64,000 nt of DNA from Calothrix sp. FI2-JRJ7 (lineage in GTDB: Bacteria; Cyanobacteriota; Cyanobacteriia; Cyanobacteriales; Nostocaceae): assembly GCA_019359675.1 (NCBI GenBank), contig JAHHGX010000065.1:1-64000 (forward strand), in the 5' to 3' direction. Position numbers and translations under genes: made by a program. Below the pieces are notes generated by a model that saw only the letters and a list, made by a program, of their open reading frames with translations, searched no databases and was not told the DNA's origin. Below, in pieces: positions 10,857-20,525 of the stretch. Numbering within the stretch: the stretch's first letter is position 1; every line of letters starts with the position of its first letter.

Positions 10857-12476
10857 TCAGGCGCCGCCCGCAGGCTCTATTGTTATCTGTGTACGTGTTG
10901 TACCAGGCGCCGGACCATCTTCACTAATAGCTGGTGTAAATTTCATAGTTCTAAAATAGTAGTCTGCATATCTTTGACATATGCTTTCTGCTCCTGGCAC
11001 TTTGCTATCGGTAAAAGCTTTAACAGGCGGGTTATCTTTTTTGAAAGGATTAAGATTAGAAAGATTACCCTTTTCATCGACAGATAACCAGACACCACAC
11101 TCTATTGGTTCTGTTACCAACTTTTTGTCTTGCTCGTTGAGTATGGTTAATTCTTTCGGAGTTTTTGCTGTTGGTTGAAATTGAGGGAGTGCTTTCAGTA
11201 TAGTACCCCCCGTCTTTTTAAGAGCTTCTTGCTCCTCATCGCCAATAGGTAAAATTGCTACCCCAAATCCTCCTTGACCTTCAGTATTACCTGCTGTTGT
11301 AGTCGCTGGTGTTGATGTTGGTGTCGGTTTTTGTGTGGGTGTGGGTTTTACCGTGGGTCTGGGTGCTGGTGCTTCGGTTGGTGTTGTTACCGGTGTGGGT
11401 CTAGAAAATGGTGTATCTGGATTTCCAGATATTTCTACAGGTGCAGTATTTACAGGTAGTTTTGCCTGATTTCTTGCAACATCTTCTGTTCGCTGTTGTG
11501 CGTCAATTTGTTGTTGACGTTGTTGTTGGGCAAGTTTTTGTAAACGTTGTTGCTCGGCAAGTTCTTCAGTACGTTGTTGTTGGGCAAGTTTTTGTAAACG
11601 TTGTTGCTCGGCAAGTTCTTCAGTACGTTGTTGTTGGGCAAGTTTTTGTAGACGCTGTTGTTCTGCTAATTCTTGTTGACGTTGTTGTTGGGCAAGTTTT
11701 TGTAGACGCTGTTGTTCTGCTAATTCTTGTTGACGTTGTTGTTGGGCAAGTTTATCAAAGCGCCTTTGTTGTGCAAGTTCTTGTAGACGTTGTTGTTCTG
11801 CAAGCTGTTGCAGGCGCCTTTGTTGTGCGAGTTCTTGTAGACGCTGTTGTTCTGCAAGTCTTTGTAAACGCTGTTGTTCTGCAAGTCTTTGTAAACGCTG
11901 TTGTTCTGCAAGTCTTTGCAGGCGCCTAATTTCTGCAATATTTGGTTTTTTAGGCTCTGTATTGACAGGTTTTGGGGGTATTATTGCAGTTTTTTGCTCA
12001 AATGATGGTTTTATGGGTGGTAGAGAACGCTGTTTTTGAGCTAATGGTGATTTGTTAACAGGCTTTTTGACAGGTATTTTGTTTGTAAATGCAATTGTAC
12101 CAGGTTGAGATGTTTGATTTTGAGGTGGTTGTACAGGATTTATTACTGGTTGAGCAGGAACTGGTTGAGTTTTAATTTTCGGTTTAACTTGAATCTGTTT
12201 TGATTCTAATTTGGGTTGTAGTTTCGGTTTTTGCGCTATTACTCTAGGTTTAGCTTTGGCTTTGATTGTGGGCACAACTTCTACAACTTTAATTGGTGTC
12301 GCTGCATTTGACCTACGACCCACTACATTTAATTTGGATGTAAACATTAACCAAAGTAGTAGTGAGTGTAACACGACAGAACCAATCACAATGGCTACCC
12401 ACAAACCCGGTGGGTCAATGTGGCGCCGTTCGATTGTGATTGGCATTGGGGTTTTATCGGCTACCGATTCTGGCAT
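10857..12476 (-). CDS. TonB-like protein with long coiled-coil repeat
   Basis: A 539-residue protein with TonB/TolA-like architecture. A short cytoplasmic N-terminus precedes one membrane anchor (residues about 25-46, LWVAIVIGSVVLHSLLLWLM). Next come a Lys/Pro-rich periplasmic stretch (60-180), 16-17 copies of a nine-residue unit of the type RLQ-x-LAEQQ (about 185-337, a predicted rigid helix), a Pro/Thr-rich linker and a folded C-terminal domain of about 140 residues. The C-terminal domain (GVWLSVDEKGNLSNL to ITIEPAGGA) resembles TonB-type ends only loosely. A role linking the inner membrane to an outer-membrane transporter is inferred from architecture. cyaC lies 50 bp upstream on the same strand, so the two may share a transcript. 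No TonB-dependent receptor or ExbBD gene is nearby. Confidence 0.7.
   Translation of the reverse strand: MPESVADKTPMPITIERRHIDPPGLWVAIVIGSVVLHSLLLWLMFTSKLNVVGRRSNAATPIKVVEVVPTIKAKAKPRVIAQKPKLQPKLESKQIQVKPKIKTQPVPAQPVINPVQPPQNQTSQPGTIAFTNKIPVKKPVNKSPLAQKQRSLPPIKPSFEQKTAIIPPKPVNTEPKKPNIAEIRRLQRLAEQQRLQRLAEQQRLQRLAEQQRLQELAQQRRLQQLAEQQRLQELAQQRRFDKLAQQQRQQELAEQQRLQKLAQQQRQQELAEQQRLQKLAQQQRTEELAEQQRLQKLAQQQRTEELAEQQRLQKLAQQQRQQQIDAQQRTEDVARNQAKLPVNTAPVEISGNPDTPFSRPTPVTTPTEAPAPRPTVKPTPTQKPTPTSTPATTTAGNTEGQGGFGVAILPIGDEEQEALKKTGGTILKALPQFQPTAKTPKELTILNEQDKKLVTEPIECGVWLSVDEKGNLSNLNPFKKDNPPVKAFTDSKVPGAESICQRYADYYFRTMKFTPAISEDGPAPGTTRTQITIEPAGGA
11466..11924 (-). repeat. 27-bp coding repeat array inside the TonB-like gene
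   Basis: Sixteen to seventeen imperfect 27-bp units encode the nonapeptide RLQxLAxQQ. Some 54-bp double units are almost identical at the DNA level (for example within 11530-11640), which points to recent unit duplication. Open frames on the other strand across this block are by-products of the repeat. Confidence 0.85.
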
Positions 12477-12525
12477 TATATAAAATAAAGGCTTTAACTA
12501 ATATTGATAATAACCACTTGCCATT

Positions 12526-15500
12526 TTAGCGATTTGCTACGACTTCTGGTGTCACAACAAAAGTTAAAACTGTCTCATCAACTCCTTTTAACTCTAATGA
12601 ACTGCCTTTAATTATTTCTTCGTCCTGTAAATAATCTGCTACTGCTGCCGAAGCAAGTATTGTACCTGGCTTTGCGGCTTGTTGTAACCGCGCGGCAATG
12701 TTAACCGAAGGTCCAATTGCTGTATAGTCTGCACGTTCGGAACTTCCAAACATCCCGACTACAGCAGTTCCTTGATGGATACCACACCTAAATTGAACTT
12801 CGCTTCGCCCATCAGTATCAAAAATTCCTTGCTGGCGCCAACGTTCGTTCAATTTGTCAAGAGAACGTAACATTGCTCTTGCGGTGTTTATTGACCGTCG
12901 TACTTGCTCGTTGGGCGTCAATTCTTCAGGCGCCCCAAATAAGGCTAAAATTGCATCTCCCATGAATTTATCGACGGTACCCCCATTATCAAACACGGCT
13001 CGCGTCATTGCTTCGAGATACTCGTTGAGCAATTCGGCGACTTTGCGTGACCTGAGTGTATTAGATAACTGAGTAAATCCAACTATGTCGCTAAATAGCA
13101 CCGTAATTAATCGCGGTTCAGGACGTAAATCTAGAACTAAATCACCTGCTGCGGCTTTTTGCACCAGTGCTGGTGGCAAAAATCTTTGCAATACAGATTC
13201 TGTTAAATACGTATTTAGCTTTAGAACCCGACGCTCGTTTTCTTTCAATGCTACGAGATTTCGCACTTCTGCAAGTAACTCACGGTCATTAAAAGGTTTT
13301 GCTAAATACGCATCGGCGCCTAATTCAGTACCTGCAATACGGGTTTCTTCGTCAATTTTCGCTGTTAAAAGAATTACTGGTGTTCCTTTTAACTTTGAAT
13401 CAGCGCGAATCATACCTATCATTTCTAACCCTGTCACCAAAGGCATCATTAAATCGGTGACAATTAGGCTAGGTTGAATTTTTTGAGCATTTTTAAAACC
13501 TTCGGCGCCATTACGGGCAGTATGTACTGCATACCCATTTGATCGAAGAATACCTGAAACATAACCGCGTAAATCAGGATTATCGTCAACTACAAGAATT
13601 GTATGTCCCGTTGAAGGAATTTCAGTAGCTTCAGAAAAATCATAGGCACCAGTTGGGGTTTCTTCAGCATCAATAAGTTCTAAGTCTGCAAGTTCCACCG
13701 AAGCACGGTTAATGTTTAACTCGGCAGGTACATCAACAATACAGTCAGCTGGTAAATGCTCGGTACCAGCGAGTAAAGAAATAGTAAAAGTTGTCCCCTC
13801 TCCATAAACGGAGTTAACTGTCACCTCACCACCGTGAAGTTCCACTAATTCTTTGACCAAAGCCAAACCTAAACCGCTACCTTCATAGGAACGATTTTCT
13901 GAACCTTCAGCTTGACGAAAGCGTTCAAATAAGTGTGGAAGTTGTTCTGTGACAATTCCGATACCAGTATCCCTAACTTGTAAAATGCAATTTTGTTTAT
14001 TTGAAACAAGTGAGACTGAAATGATGCCACCATGTGGTGTAAACTTCATGGCATTCGACAGCAGGTTATAAAGTACCTTGTCGAATTTCTCCATATCTAA
14101 ATACACAGTTGGACATTGAACTAAGTTGCTAATTAGCTGCAATCCCTTTTTCTCGCAGTAAGTACGGAAGGACTCGACGATTTGACTAGTAAATTCTACC
14201 AAGTCGCATCTGCGAAAAGTCGGTTGCATCCTACCTGCATCAAGACGCTGTAAATCGAGTAGTTGGTTAACTAATCGTAATAAGCGACGCGAATTACGTA
14301 GAGCAATAGTACTTTGAGCGTAGGATAATCCTTCTTTAGTAGCTACCGCTGATTCGAGGGGTCCTTGAATCAATGTAATAGGTGTCCGAAACTCGTGTGA
14401 GATATTTTGGAAAAATTCTGTTTTTTGTTTATCTAATTCTAATAACCGTTCGGCTTGTTCGCGTGTCTTTTGATATAAACGTGACTGTTGTACCGCAATT
14501 GCAGCTTGTGCTGCTACCGAAGATGCCAGTTCAATTTCGCTTGGGAGCCATTTGCGCGCTCTGTTGTCTTCTCGTAGCGTTATGCTGCCGATACTTTTTC
14601 CATCTGCCAGCAATGGTACAACTATCAGCGAACGCGAACGACCCCGCAACGGCAATTCAAACCCGTTTAACTCAGGTGGACAATTATTCATATCCGTTAC
14701 TACAACTGGTTCGAGTGTTCGTAACATGTGTTGTAGTATTGGGTTTTCTTTTATTGACACCGAGGACTGAGGTAGTTCATATAATGATATGTCGTTTTGT
14801 ATAATGTCATCTGAATTTACTTCGCTACTTTCGTATAAACCTACACACTGAACATACTCATCTTCCTCAGTCCACAGCGACAATACGCAGCCATTGACTT
14901 GTAAAGCTTGTCCGAGTTGTTGAGTAATAGCAGCAAAAATATCTTGTTGGTTAAGGCTAGAACGAATCGCACTGGTAATTGTATTAATTAATGCTTCTCT
15001 TTTTGCTAATGCTCGTACTTGTTCGTAGGCATAAGCTTGTGATAGTGCTAAAGCGGCTTGGTCTGCCACCATTACTACCAATTTGACTTCATCTTCGCTC
15101 CACATACGACTTTCGCCGCATTGATGTAGGGCTAAAACAGCCATTAACTCTTGTCGGAGAATTAGTGGTACTACTAAGCTGGAACTAATATTTGAGACAG
15201 TAAATGCCTCAGCACGGCTTGAAGTAATTGCCTGACTTTGAATACGCTCATCGCTGTTTACGTCATTAATCACTTGCACTTCGCGCGTTTCCCAAACAGT
15301 CTCACGTAACAGAGATATATTTTTATCCTCGTTCGCATGGCCAGGTTTAAAAGGCGCCTTTTGGTAGATAAAGCTTTCGTCAGCTAGCTGTCCATTTAAA
15401 AAAGGACGCAATAAACAAACATCAACTTCAAGCATATGACCAACAGTATCGACAATTGTTTGTAAAATTTGCCGATAATCTAGGGCACTGCGAATTGTAT

Positions 15501-15957
15501 TTGTAACCGTATTAAGTAGAGACTCTTGACGCAGCGTTCGCGTTAATTCGCGCGTGCGAGCTTTGAGAACATTGTGAGTGTCCAAAGCTTGACGGACCAC
15601 TGCCTTTAGCTCTTCCGCTTCCCACGGTTTCGTAACATATTTAAATACTTTACCAGCATTAATAGCCTCTACCAAGTCTTCGACATCGGTATAGCCAGTT
15701 AAAATAATCCGAATAATATCGGGATATTGTGTAGCTGTCAGACTTAAAAATTCTGTCCCGCTCATCATTGGCATTCGTTGGTCAGAGATGATAACTGATA
15801 CATCTCCTTCAATAGCCAACAATTCGAGCGCGTCAGGTCCTGAATTTGCTTTTATCACCTTGTATTCGCGATAGAAGGTGCGATAAAGCAAGTCAAGATT
15901 GTCGGGTTCGTCATCGACGACTAAAATTTTTGGCTTACTGTTTACTTGAGATTTCAT
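12526..15957 (-). CDS. cyaC: Adenylate cyclase CyaC (receiver-GAF-GAF-kinase-receiver-cyclase)
   Basis: A 1143-residue fusion making cAMP under two-component control. In order: a receiver (1-125, phospho-acceptor D59 in ISDQRMP), two GAF-like domains (about 150-310 and 325-490), HisKA with H521 in NISHEFRTP, HATPase (NLLSNAMKFT, GSGLGLAL), a second receiver (about 785-905, VTDLMMP) and a class III cyclase domain (from about 950). The cyclase domain carries the metal aspartates FSDIVGFT and GDAILALFG, the lysine of TVDKFMGD and NIAARLQ. This order and length match CyaC described in Anabaena and Arthrospira (Spirulina), where it is a main cAMP source. It is soluble. The TonB-like gene follows 50 bp downstream; upstream lies a 660-bp divergent region shared with the acetyltransferase. 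Confidence 0.9.
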   Translation of the reverse strand: MKSQVNSKPKILVVDDEPDNLDLLYRTFYREYKVIKANSGPDALELLAIEGDVSVIISDQRMPMMSGTEFLSLTATQYPDIIRIILTGYTDVEDLVEAINAGKVFKYVTKPWEAEELKAVVRQALDTHNVLKARTRELTRTLRQESLLNTVTNTIRSALDYRQILQTIVDTVGHMLEVDVCLLRPFLNGQLADESFIYQKAPFKPGHANEDKNISLLRETVWETREVQVINDVNSDERIQSQAITSSRAEAFTVSNISSSLVVPLILRQELMAVLALHQCGESRMWSEDEVKLVVMVADQAALALSQAYAYEQVRALAKREALINTITSAIRSSLNQQDIFAAITQQLGQALQVNGCVLSLWTEEDEYVQCVGLYESSEVNSDDIIQNDISLYELPQSSVSIKENPILQHMLRTLEPVVVTDMNNCPPELNGFELPLRGRSRSLIVVPLLADGKSIGSITLREDNRARKWLPSEIELASSVAAQAAIAVQQSRLYQKTREQAERLLELDKQKTEFFQNISHEFRTPITLIQGPLESAVATKEGLSYAQSTIALRNSRRLLRLVNQLLDLQRLDAGRMQPTFRRCDLVEFTSQIVESFRTYCEKKGLQLISNLVQCPTVYLDMEKFDKVLYNLLSNAMKFTPHGGIISVSLVSNKQNCILQVRDTGIGIVTEQLPHLFERFRQAEGSENRSYEGSGLGLALVKELVELHGGEVTVNSVYGEGTTFTISLLAGTEHLPADCIVDVPAELNINRASVELADLELIDAEETPTGAYDFSEATEIPSTGHTILVVDDNPDLRGYVSGILRSNGYAVHTARNGAEGFKNAQKIQPSLIVTDLMMPLVTGLEMIGMIRADSKLKGTPVILLTAKIDEETRIAGTELGADAYLAKPFNDRELLAEVRNLVALKENERRVLKLNTYLTESVLQRFLPPALVQKAAAGDLVLDLRPEPRLITVLFSDIVGFTQLSNTLRSRKVAELLNEYLEAMTRAVFDNGGTVDKFMGDAILALFGAPEELTPNEQVRRSINTARAMLRSLDKLNERWRQQGIFDTDGRSEVQFRCGIHQGTAVVGMFGSSERADYTAIGPSVNIAARLQQAAKPGTILASAAVADYLQDEEIIKGSSLELKGVDETVLTFVVTPEVVANR

Positions 15958-16616
15958 GCACCGCTAACCTTACGCAAGGGTATTTGGATAATGAACTTAC
16001 TACTCAAGTCATGGGACTTAGAGAAGTTGAGGGTATTGCAGACCGGAACGACTAATTCGTCAATATATCTACATGACTGCATTTGAAGAAAGCACGTGTT
16101 CACGTTAATTTACCCCAGAAACCCGTAGAAGTTATAGACTCGTAGCGGTGTACACGTATATAGCTCAGAACCTGTGTTACCCCTATAATATATAACGCTT
16201 GCCAATTAATTTACCTCCACATAAATAAAAGTTCAACCGGACGTACAGCAGTGAAGACTATTCGTCTGACATAAATCTGTATCCCGCATATTAAGTTTTC
16301 CCGCTATAGCCTCAAGACTAACATCCACCCAATAATTTTATTTATTTAGACATATCTAAGTAAAAAATATTACACCCATTGCGTAAAGAACAAAGTATAT
16401 TATTAGACAATAGTCTTTACCAATTAAGCAACTGCTCGCGCGGTTTGGGCAATTAAAGAAACCTGGTTTGTTAAACAAACCAGGTTTCTGGCTTATTTTG
16501 ACGTAATATTGTGAGGAGGGGCAAACACTAAAATTCGTGTCTGGTTATAATTATTGTTTAGCTTCTCAACAGTTGATGCTCCTTGCCAGTTTTGTAAAAT
16601 CATCACCTAACTAACT
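15958..16616. other. Divergent intergenic region, cyaC / acetyltransferase
   Basis: A 659-bp stretch between the starts of two divergent genes. No credible coding frame was found. It contains the palindrome at 16457-16489 and is otherwise AT-rich sequence that should hold both promoters. I could not assign promoter boxes with confidence. Confidence 0.6.
16457..16489. repeat. Perfect palindrome, AGAAACC family
   Basis: Two perfect 16-nt arms flank a single central A, and the outer ends read AGAAACC/GGTTTCT. A relative with the same ends is at 26012-26045. Both lie upstream of a start codon rather than behind a gene, so they are dispersed repeats or regulatory hairpins rather than plain terminators. 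Confidence 0.65.
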
Positions 16617-17219
16617 TTGATACCCTGGTTTTCAGACTCATCTCACAAACGACCCGATACCTCTATGAATGCTGACTCTTGGGGGCGCCAGTTCCAAGTA
16701 CGCGCCGCATATGCAGACGATTTGAATGATGTTGCTCAAATCATTACTGAGAGTTTTCATTCACCCAGTGGCTTTTGGGGATGGACTTTGCCCCTGTTAC
16801 GCTTGGGTATTTACGAAGATTTAAGACACCGTTTGGCATCACCTGCACCACATCAGCTTTGTTTAGTGGCAGTTGATATAGCAAATACCAACAATACCAA
16901 GGCTGGAACCGTCGAATTAGGTGTGCGTTACAATGATACTTGGGGACATCCAAGTAAAAGCTTTGTTTATTTATCTAATTTAGCGGTACATCCAAATTAC
17001 CGTCGGCAAGGTGTTGGCTCTAGTTTGCTTACAAATTGCGAAAAGCTTGCTCTGAAATGGGGGTTTCAAGATATATATCTCCACGTCTTGGAAACCAACC
17101 ATACTGCGCGGCAACTTTACTTTAAGCTTGGATATCGCGTACATAAAGTCGAAACAGGCTGGAATCTATTCTTCTTCAAACGGGCACCGCAAATTCTCTT
17201 GCATAAGCGCTTGAGTTAG
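16617..17219 (+). CDS. GNAT-family N-acetyltransferase
   Basis: A single GNAT domain that should transfer an acetyl group from acetyl-CoA to an amine or N-terminus. The acetyl-CoA loop is clear in LAVHPNYRRQGVGSSLL (Q/R-x-x-G-x-G/A), followed by the strand IYLHVLETN and the helix ARQLYFKLGY typical of motif B. The substrate cannot be predicted. The start is uncertain: the longest frame begins with TTG at 16617 and the first ATG is at 16665 (MNADSWG). Neither has a strong ribosome site, and the domain is complete with either. It is divergent from cyaC. Confidence 0.85.
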   Translation: MIPWFSDSSHKRPDTSMNADSWGRQFQVRAAYADDLNDVAQIITESFHSPSGFWGWTLPLLRLGIYEDLRHRLASPAPHQLCLVAVDIANTNNTKAGTVELGVRYNDTWGHPSKSFVYLSNLAVHPNYRRQGVGSSLLTNCEKLALKWGFQDIYLHVLETNHTARQLYFKLGYRVHKVETGWNLFFFKRAPQILLHKRLS

Positions 17220-18070
17220 CATAGTCATACGATAAATATTAAATAAATATTAAATTTTTATTTGCGTAAGATATTACACCTCATCTATAGATATATGTAG
17301 ATATATATTTTTTTACTTAAAAGTCAGTATTATGTCTGAGCAACAATGAAATATTGTTAAGTATGATTAATTTAGCACGTCATCAGGGGTTGGATAGCAC
17401 ATACTGATCTATCTGAGGTCGTAGAGAACGTTGGAAACAACGTAAAAATTATCAAGATAGGTGTGGAGTCATGTAATAATCATGTTTCGTTGAAATTGCT
17501 AGTTACAGTTGATGCGACAATTTGAGGATGGCAAAGTATAAAAGTTTTTATTTATCTTGATATGCTTTATCTTTACTTTACACAATTGCCCAATTCCCAT
17601 GAAGACGCATTTAATTTATCAGCGTTGAAAATCAATCTTGGTTCTGTTAAAAATCTACCCTGACTCTGGTGTCGTCATCCTTCTTAAAGGAGATGTAATT
17701 CACAACTAAATAGTAAAGCAGGACTTGATTTCATCAAATATCCGTGTTGTCATCAGTAAAATTACGTGACAAAATTTTGAAATTTCTCACAGTAACTTTG
17801 TAATCTAGATATTCAACTTTATACAAACTTTAAGGAAAAACCCTTATGTCTCAAGACAAAAGTAATCAAATCTCATAGAATAAGATTACTCAACTGTTGA
17901 AAAACTTTGATTAATTCTGATTCGACTTGAATAAATTAGGAAAATATTGATAATAATAAGAACTCAGCTTCGTATATATAGCTTCGAGTTGTAATAAAAG
18001 TTCACGCTCTTTACCGATTACATAAACATTAAAAAACATCGATAGCCAAAAATAAAGCTATCAGGCTGCT
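17220..18070. other. Long AT-rich leader region
   Basis: An 851-bp gap upstream of the conserved unknown gene at 18071. No gene of normal size is present. A ten-codon frame at 17846-17878 (MSQDKSNQIS) has a TAAGG-like site 10 nt upstream and is the only candidate peptide. The length suggests a long 5' leader, a small RNA or a decayed gene, but I see no recognisable RNA family. Confidence 0.5.
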
Positions 18071-18589
18071 ATGGTATCAACTTATTATCCTGACACCAGT
18101 TTTCTCGAATATCTTGTAACACCAGACGGTTGTGAGCAATTTTATGGCTCGGACATTCTGACGATGTTACACAGTGGAAAGGTTTTGACGGTGAATAGCA
18201 AAAGACGGAATGGTTTAATATTGTTCAAACGTTATCACGCCGAATTTGCCGGACCTGGCGCCGCCGTTGGTGGTGACTATGACCGCGATTGTCTGGGCGC
18301 CCTAGCGATTGGTAATCTTTCTTTACTAAGCCCTGAAACCCATGAAGAACGCCAAAAAGCTTATTTAATTAGGCGCCAGTGGATTCGACTAATCAGGCAA
18401 ATTACAGAGTCTTCATTAGCTTCTAAACGAGTAATAAAGATTCTCGACCAATTTGAACAATATTTTCCATCAGAAATGGTATCTCAATTACCAGATGAAG
18501 CATTTGCACTATTGGTGGGCGTATTGCCACAGACAGTAGCAAACGTGCGTCATTCTGCTAATGATATAGAAGATAAATTCGACTATTAA
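18071..18589 (+). CDS. Conserved cyanobacterial protein, unknown function
   Basis: A 172-residue protein I cannot assign to a named family, although the sequence looks like a well-kept cyanobacterial protein. The N-terminal half contains LTVNSKRRNGLILFKRYHAE and a Gly/Ala-rich segment (GPGAAVGG). The C-terminal half is helical and ends with LPDEAFALLVGVLPQTVANV, which resembles a Crp-type helix-turn-helix (turn near LLVGVLP). That suggests a DNA-binding regulator, but this is a guess from pattern. There is no signal peptide or membrane segment. It is convergent with hisC, with only 49 bp between the genes. Confidence 0.65.
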   Translation: MVSTYYPDTSFLEYLVTPDGCEQFYGSDILTMLHSGKVLTVNSKRRNGLILFKRYHAEFAGPGAAVGGDYDRDCLGALAIGNLSLLSPETHEERQKAYLIRRQWIRLIRQITESSLASKRVIKILDQFEQYFPSEMVSQLPDEAFALLVGVLPQTVANVRHSANDIEDKFDY

Positions 18590-18638
18590 GATTAGTTAAC
18601 ATAAAGTCATAAAACAATAAATAATTCTAAAGACTTAC

Positions 18639-19787
18639 CTAAATTTCGACTTCAAATTCATCTAAAACGGTTTTCATCCTCATCAAAGTATGAGCATTTT
18701 CTGTAGGAGTTCCAATAGTAATTCGTAAACCCCCTCCGGTTTGACGTACTAAAGTACCCATTTGAAGCAATTGCTCAGTTAAACTCGTTAATAAATCATC
18801 AATTTTGACTGTATTGCTTATTTTTGGCTGTAAATAAATAAAATTCGCCGTGCTATCCCACACTTTGAGTTGCGTGAATTGTCTTAAACCAACTTGTAGT
18901 TTTTTTCGCTCGCTAATCGTTTCAGGTATTGTATTAAGTAGTAAGTCTCGATTTTGAATTGCGAGTAGTGCAGCCGCGATAGAGAAACTAGGAAGATTAT
19001 AAGGTAAACGGACTTTTTCGAGAACGGATATCAATTCCGGATGGGCAATACAATATCCCACACGCATCGCAGCAAGTCGAAAAGCTTTAGAAAACGTCCG
19101 CATCACTACCCAGTTGGGATGTGAGTCTAATTCCGACACTAAGGTATTCTGACTAAACTCAAAATAAGCTTCGTCAATAACTATTAAGATAGTAGGCGAT
19201 ATACTTTTAATCCAAGATAATTCGTTTTCACTTAATGCGTTTGCGGTGGGAGAATTAGGGTGAACGACAAAAATAGCCCGAATTGGTGGATTTTGCTGAC
19301 TTTGGAGCGCAGCAGCAGCCGCATCTAAATCAATTTCAAAAGTTTCCTTATTTCTACCAACTGTTACAACATTAATTCCCAACGTTTGCGCCAAAATACC
19401 GTACATCGAAAACGTCGGATTTGCCACTAATATTGAACCGTTGCCTCCAACGCAGCTAGCAATTAACAGTGAACGTATCAATTCATCTGAACCATTTCCG
19501 ACAGATATATTAGATGCTGTAATAAATGGCGCCGTAGCAGTTTGATTAACATATTCGGCAATTGCCCGCTTCAGTTCTTCGTGTCCCCCATCTGGGTAAC
19601 GATTTGTTTCAATGACTTGTTCATAAGTCCAAGCAAGTTTTTGTTTTAACTCTACTGGCAAATCGTAAGGACTTTCATTGGTATCAAGTCTATCGAACAC
19701 AGTTGCAACTGGTTCGGAGCTATTACTTCCAGGATGTGGTTTGTAAGCACTGAACTGCGCGAGGTCTTGACGAATATAAGGGAGCAT
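18639..19787 (-). CDS. hisC: Histidinol-phosphate aminotransferase
   Basis: A fold-type I PLP enzyme that converts imidazole-acetol phosphate plus glutamate to histidinol phosphate in histidine synthesis. The 382-residue length is typical. Visible landmarks are [12 protein letters not shown] near the N-terminus, GNGSDELI (phosphate/PLP cup), NPNSPTA-type HPNSPTAN, the PLP-contacting D205 and Y208 (IDEAYFEF), and catalytic lysine K234 in [10 protein letters not shown]. Related aromatic aminotransferases share these features, so the exact substrate is inferred. No other his genes are adjacent, as is usual in cyanobacteria. The yqiA-like gene lies 46 bp upstream on the same strand. Confidence 0.88.
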   Translation of the reverse strand: MLPYIRQDLAQFSAYKPHPGSNSSEPVATVFDRLDTNESPYDLPVELKQKLAWTYEQVIETNRYPDGGHEELKRAIAEYVNQTATAPFITASNISVGNGSDELIRSLLIASCVGGNGSILVANPTFSMYGILAQTLGINVVTVGRNKETFEIDLDAAAAALQSQQNPPIRAIFVVHPNSPTANALSENELSWIKSISPTILIVIDEAYFEFSQNTLVSELDSHPNWVVMRTFSKAFRLAAMRVGYCIAHPELISVLEKVRLPYNLPSFSIAAALLAIQNRDLLLNTIPETISERKKLQVGLRQFTQLKVWDSTANFIYLQPKISNTVKIDDLLTSLTEQLLQMGTLVRQTGGGLRITIGTPTENAHTLMRMKTVLDEFEVEI

Positions 19788-19832
19788 AGAAAATTTTAAA
19801 TTTTGCCCAATTGAATTTGCAATTATACATGT

Positions 19833-20465
19833 TTACTGCAATTGACAAAACCGTGAAATTGCTTCCTTGATATTATCGACTACATCATACATTGCGTGGT
19901 CGCTATCTAGTTCTACCAATTCAACTGTATGACGTTTTCGTGCAAAATCGCGACTAGCTTGAATTGGGATAACTTCATCGTTGATTCCATGCAATATCAA
20001 AGTCGGTATAGGGCGCCGTAATTTATCTTCTTGATACAGTGCCGCATCGGTAACGAAATCGTAATGTAAAGGTAACTCGCGCGTTTCGCCGTAATGGTAG
20101 ACCATCATGTATTTAGTTTGGCACCAACGTTGAAGCTTTTCTTCACCAAGTTTGGGTATCCAATGCGATAAAAAGCCAAAAGCAGGTGCGAGTAAAACTA
20201 AACGCTGCACAGAAATATGATTTTCTGCTAAAAAGGCTGCGGTTAAACCTCCTAAACTTGAGCCAATAAGCGTTACAGGTGTAGAGCTTTTAGGAAATTC
20301 TTTCTCAACTTGTTTGAGTTGACGTGTGATAGTTAAGTGCGAAAAATCGCCGTTATTTAAATCAGGTATTTTGATATTTACATGTAAATTCGCAAGATAT
20401 GACTGAATATCACGCGCTTTAGCTGAATTTGGGCTGGATGCAAACCCATGCAGGTAAATGAACAT
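19833..20465 (-). CDS. YqiA/YcfP-like alpha/beta hydrolase
   Basis: A small (210-residue) serine esterase-like protein. It has the oxyanion segment YLHGFASSPNSAKA, nucleophile S70 in GSSLGG, an acid in HGINDEVIP and a catalytic histidine in DSDHAMYD, in the order expected for the alpha/beta-hydrolase triad. The UPF0227/YqiA group shows weak thioesterase or esterase activity. The physiological substrate is unknown. It lies between gor and hisC on the same strand and may be co-transcribed with hisC. There is no export signal. Confidence 0.85.
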   Translation of the reverse strand: MFIYLHGFASSPNSAKARDIQSYLANLHVNIKIPDLNNGDFSHLTITRQLKQVEKEFPKSSTPVTLIGSSLGGLTAAFLAENHISVQRLVLLAPAFGFLSHWIPKLGEEKLQRWCQTKYMMVYHYGETRELPLHYDFVTDAALYQEDKLRRPIPTLILHGINDEVIPIQASRDFARKRHTVELVELDSDHAMYDVVDNIKEAISRFCQLQ

Positions 20466-20512
20466 AGTTATGAGTTATGAGTTGGGGATATTAACTCCTA
20501 ACTCCTAACTCC
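20466..20512. repeat. Heptamer short tandem repeats (STRR type)
   Basis: Heptamers AGTTATG, AGTTATG, AGTTGGG (20466-20486) are followed by three TAACTCC units (20492-20512). The two blocks are partly complementary and could fold back on each other. Tandem heptamers between genes are a known feature of heterocystous cyanobacteria. Confidence 0.7.
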
Positions 20513-20525
20513 GCGCCTCCTAGCT

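Noticed and set aside
11408-11929. Long plus-strand frame rich in Val/Leu/Gln opposite the TonB-like gene
   Set aside because: It is a mirror of the 27-bp coding repeat; the minus-strand protein has clear domain structure.
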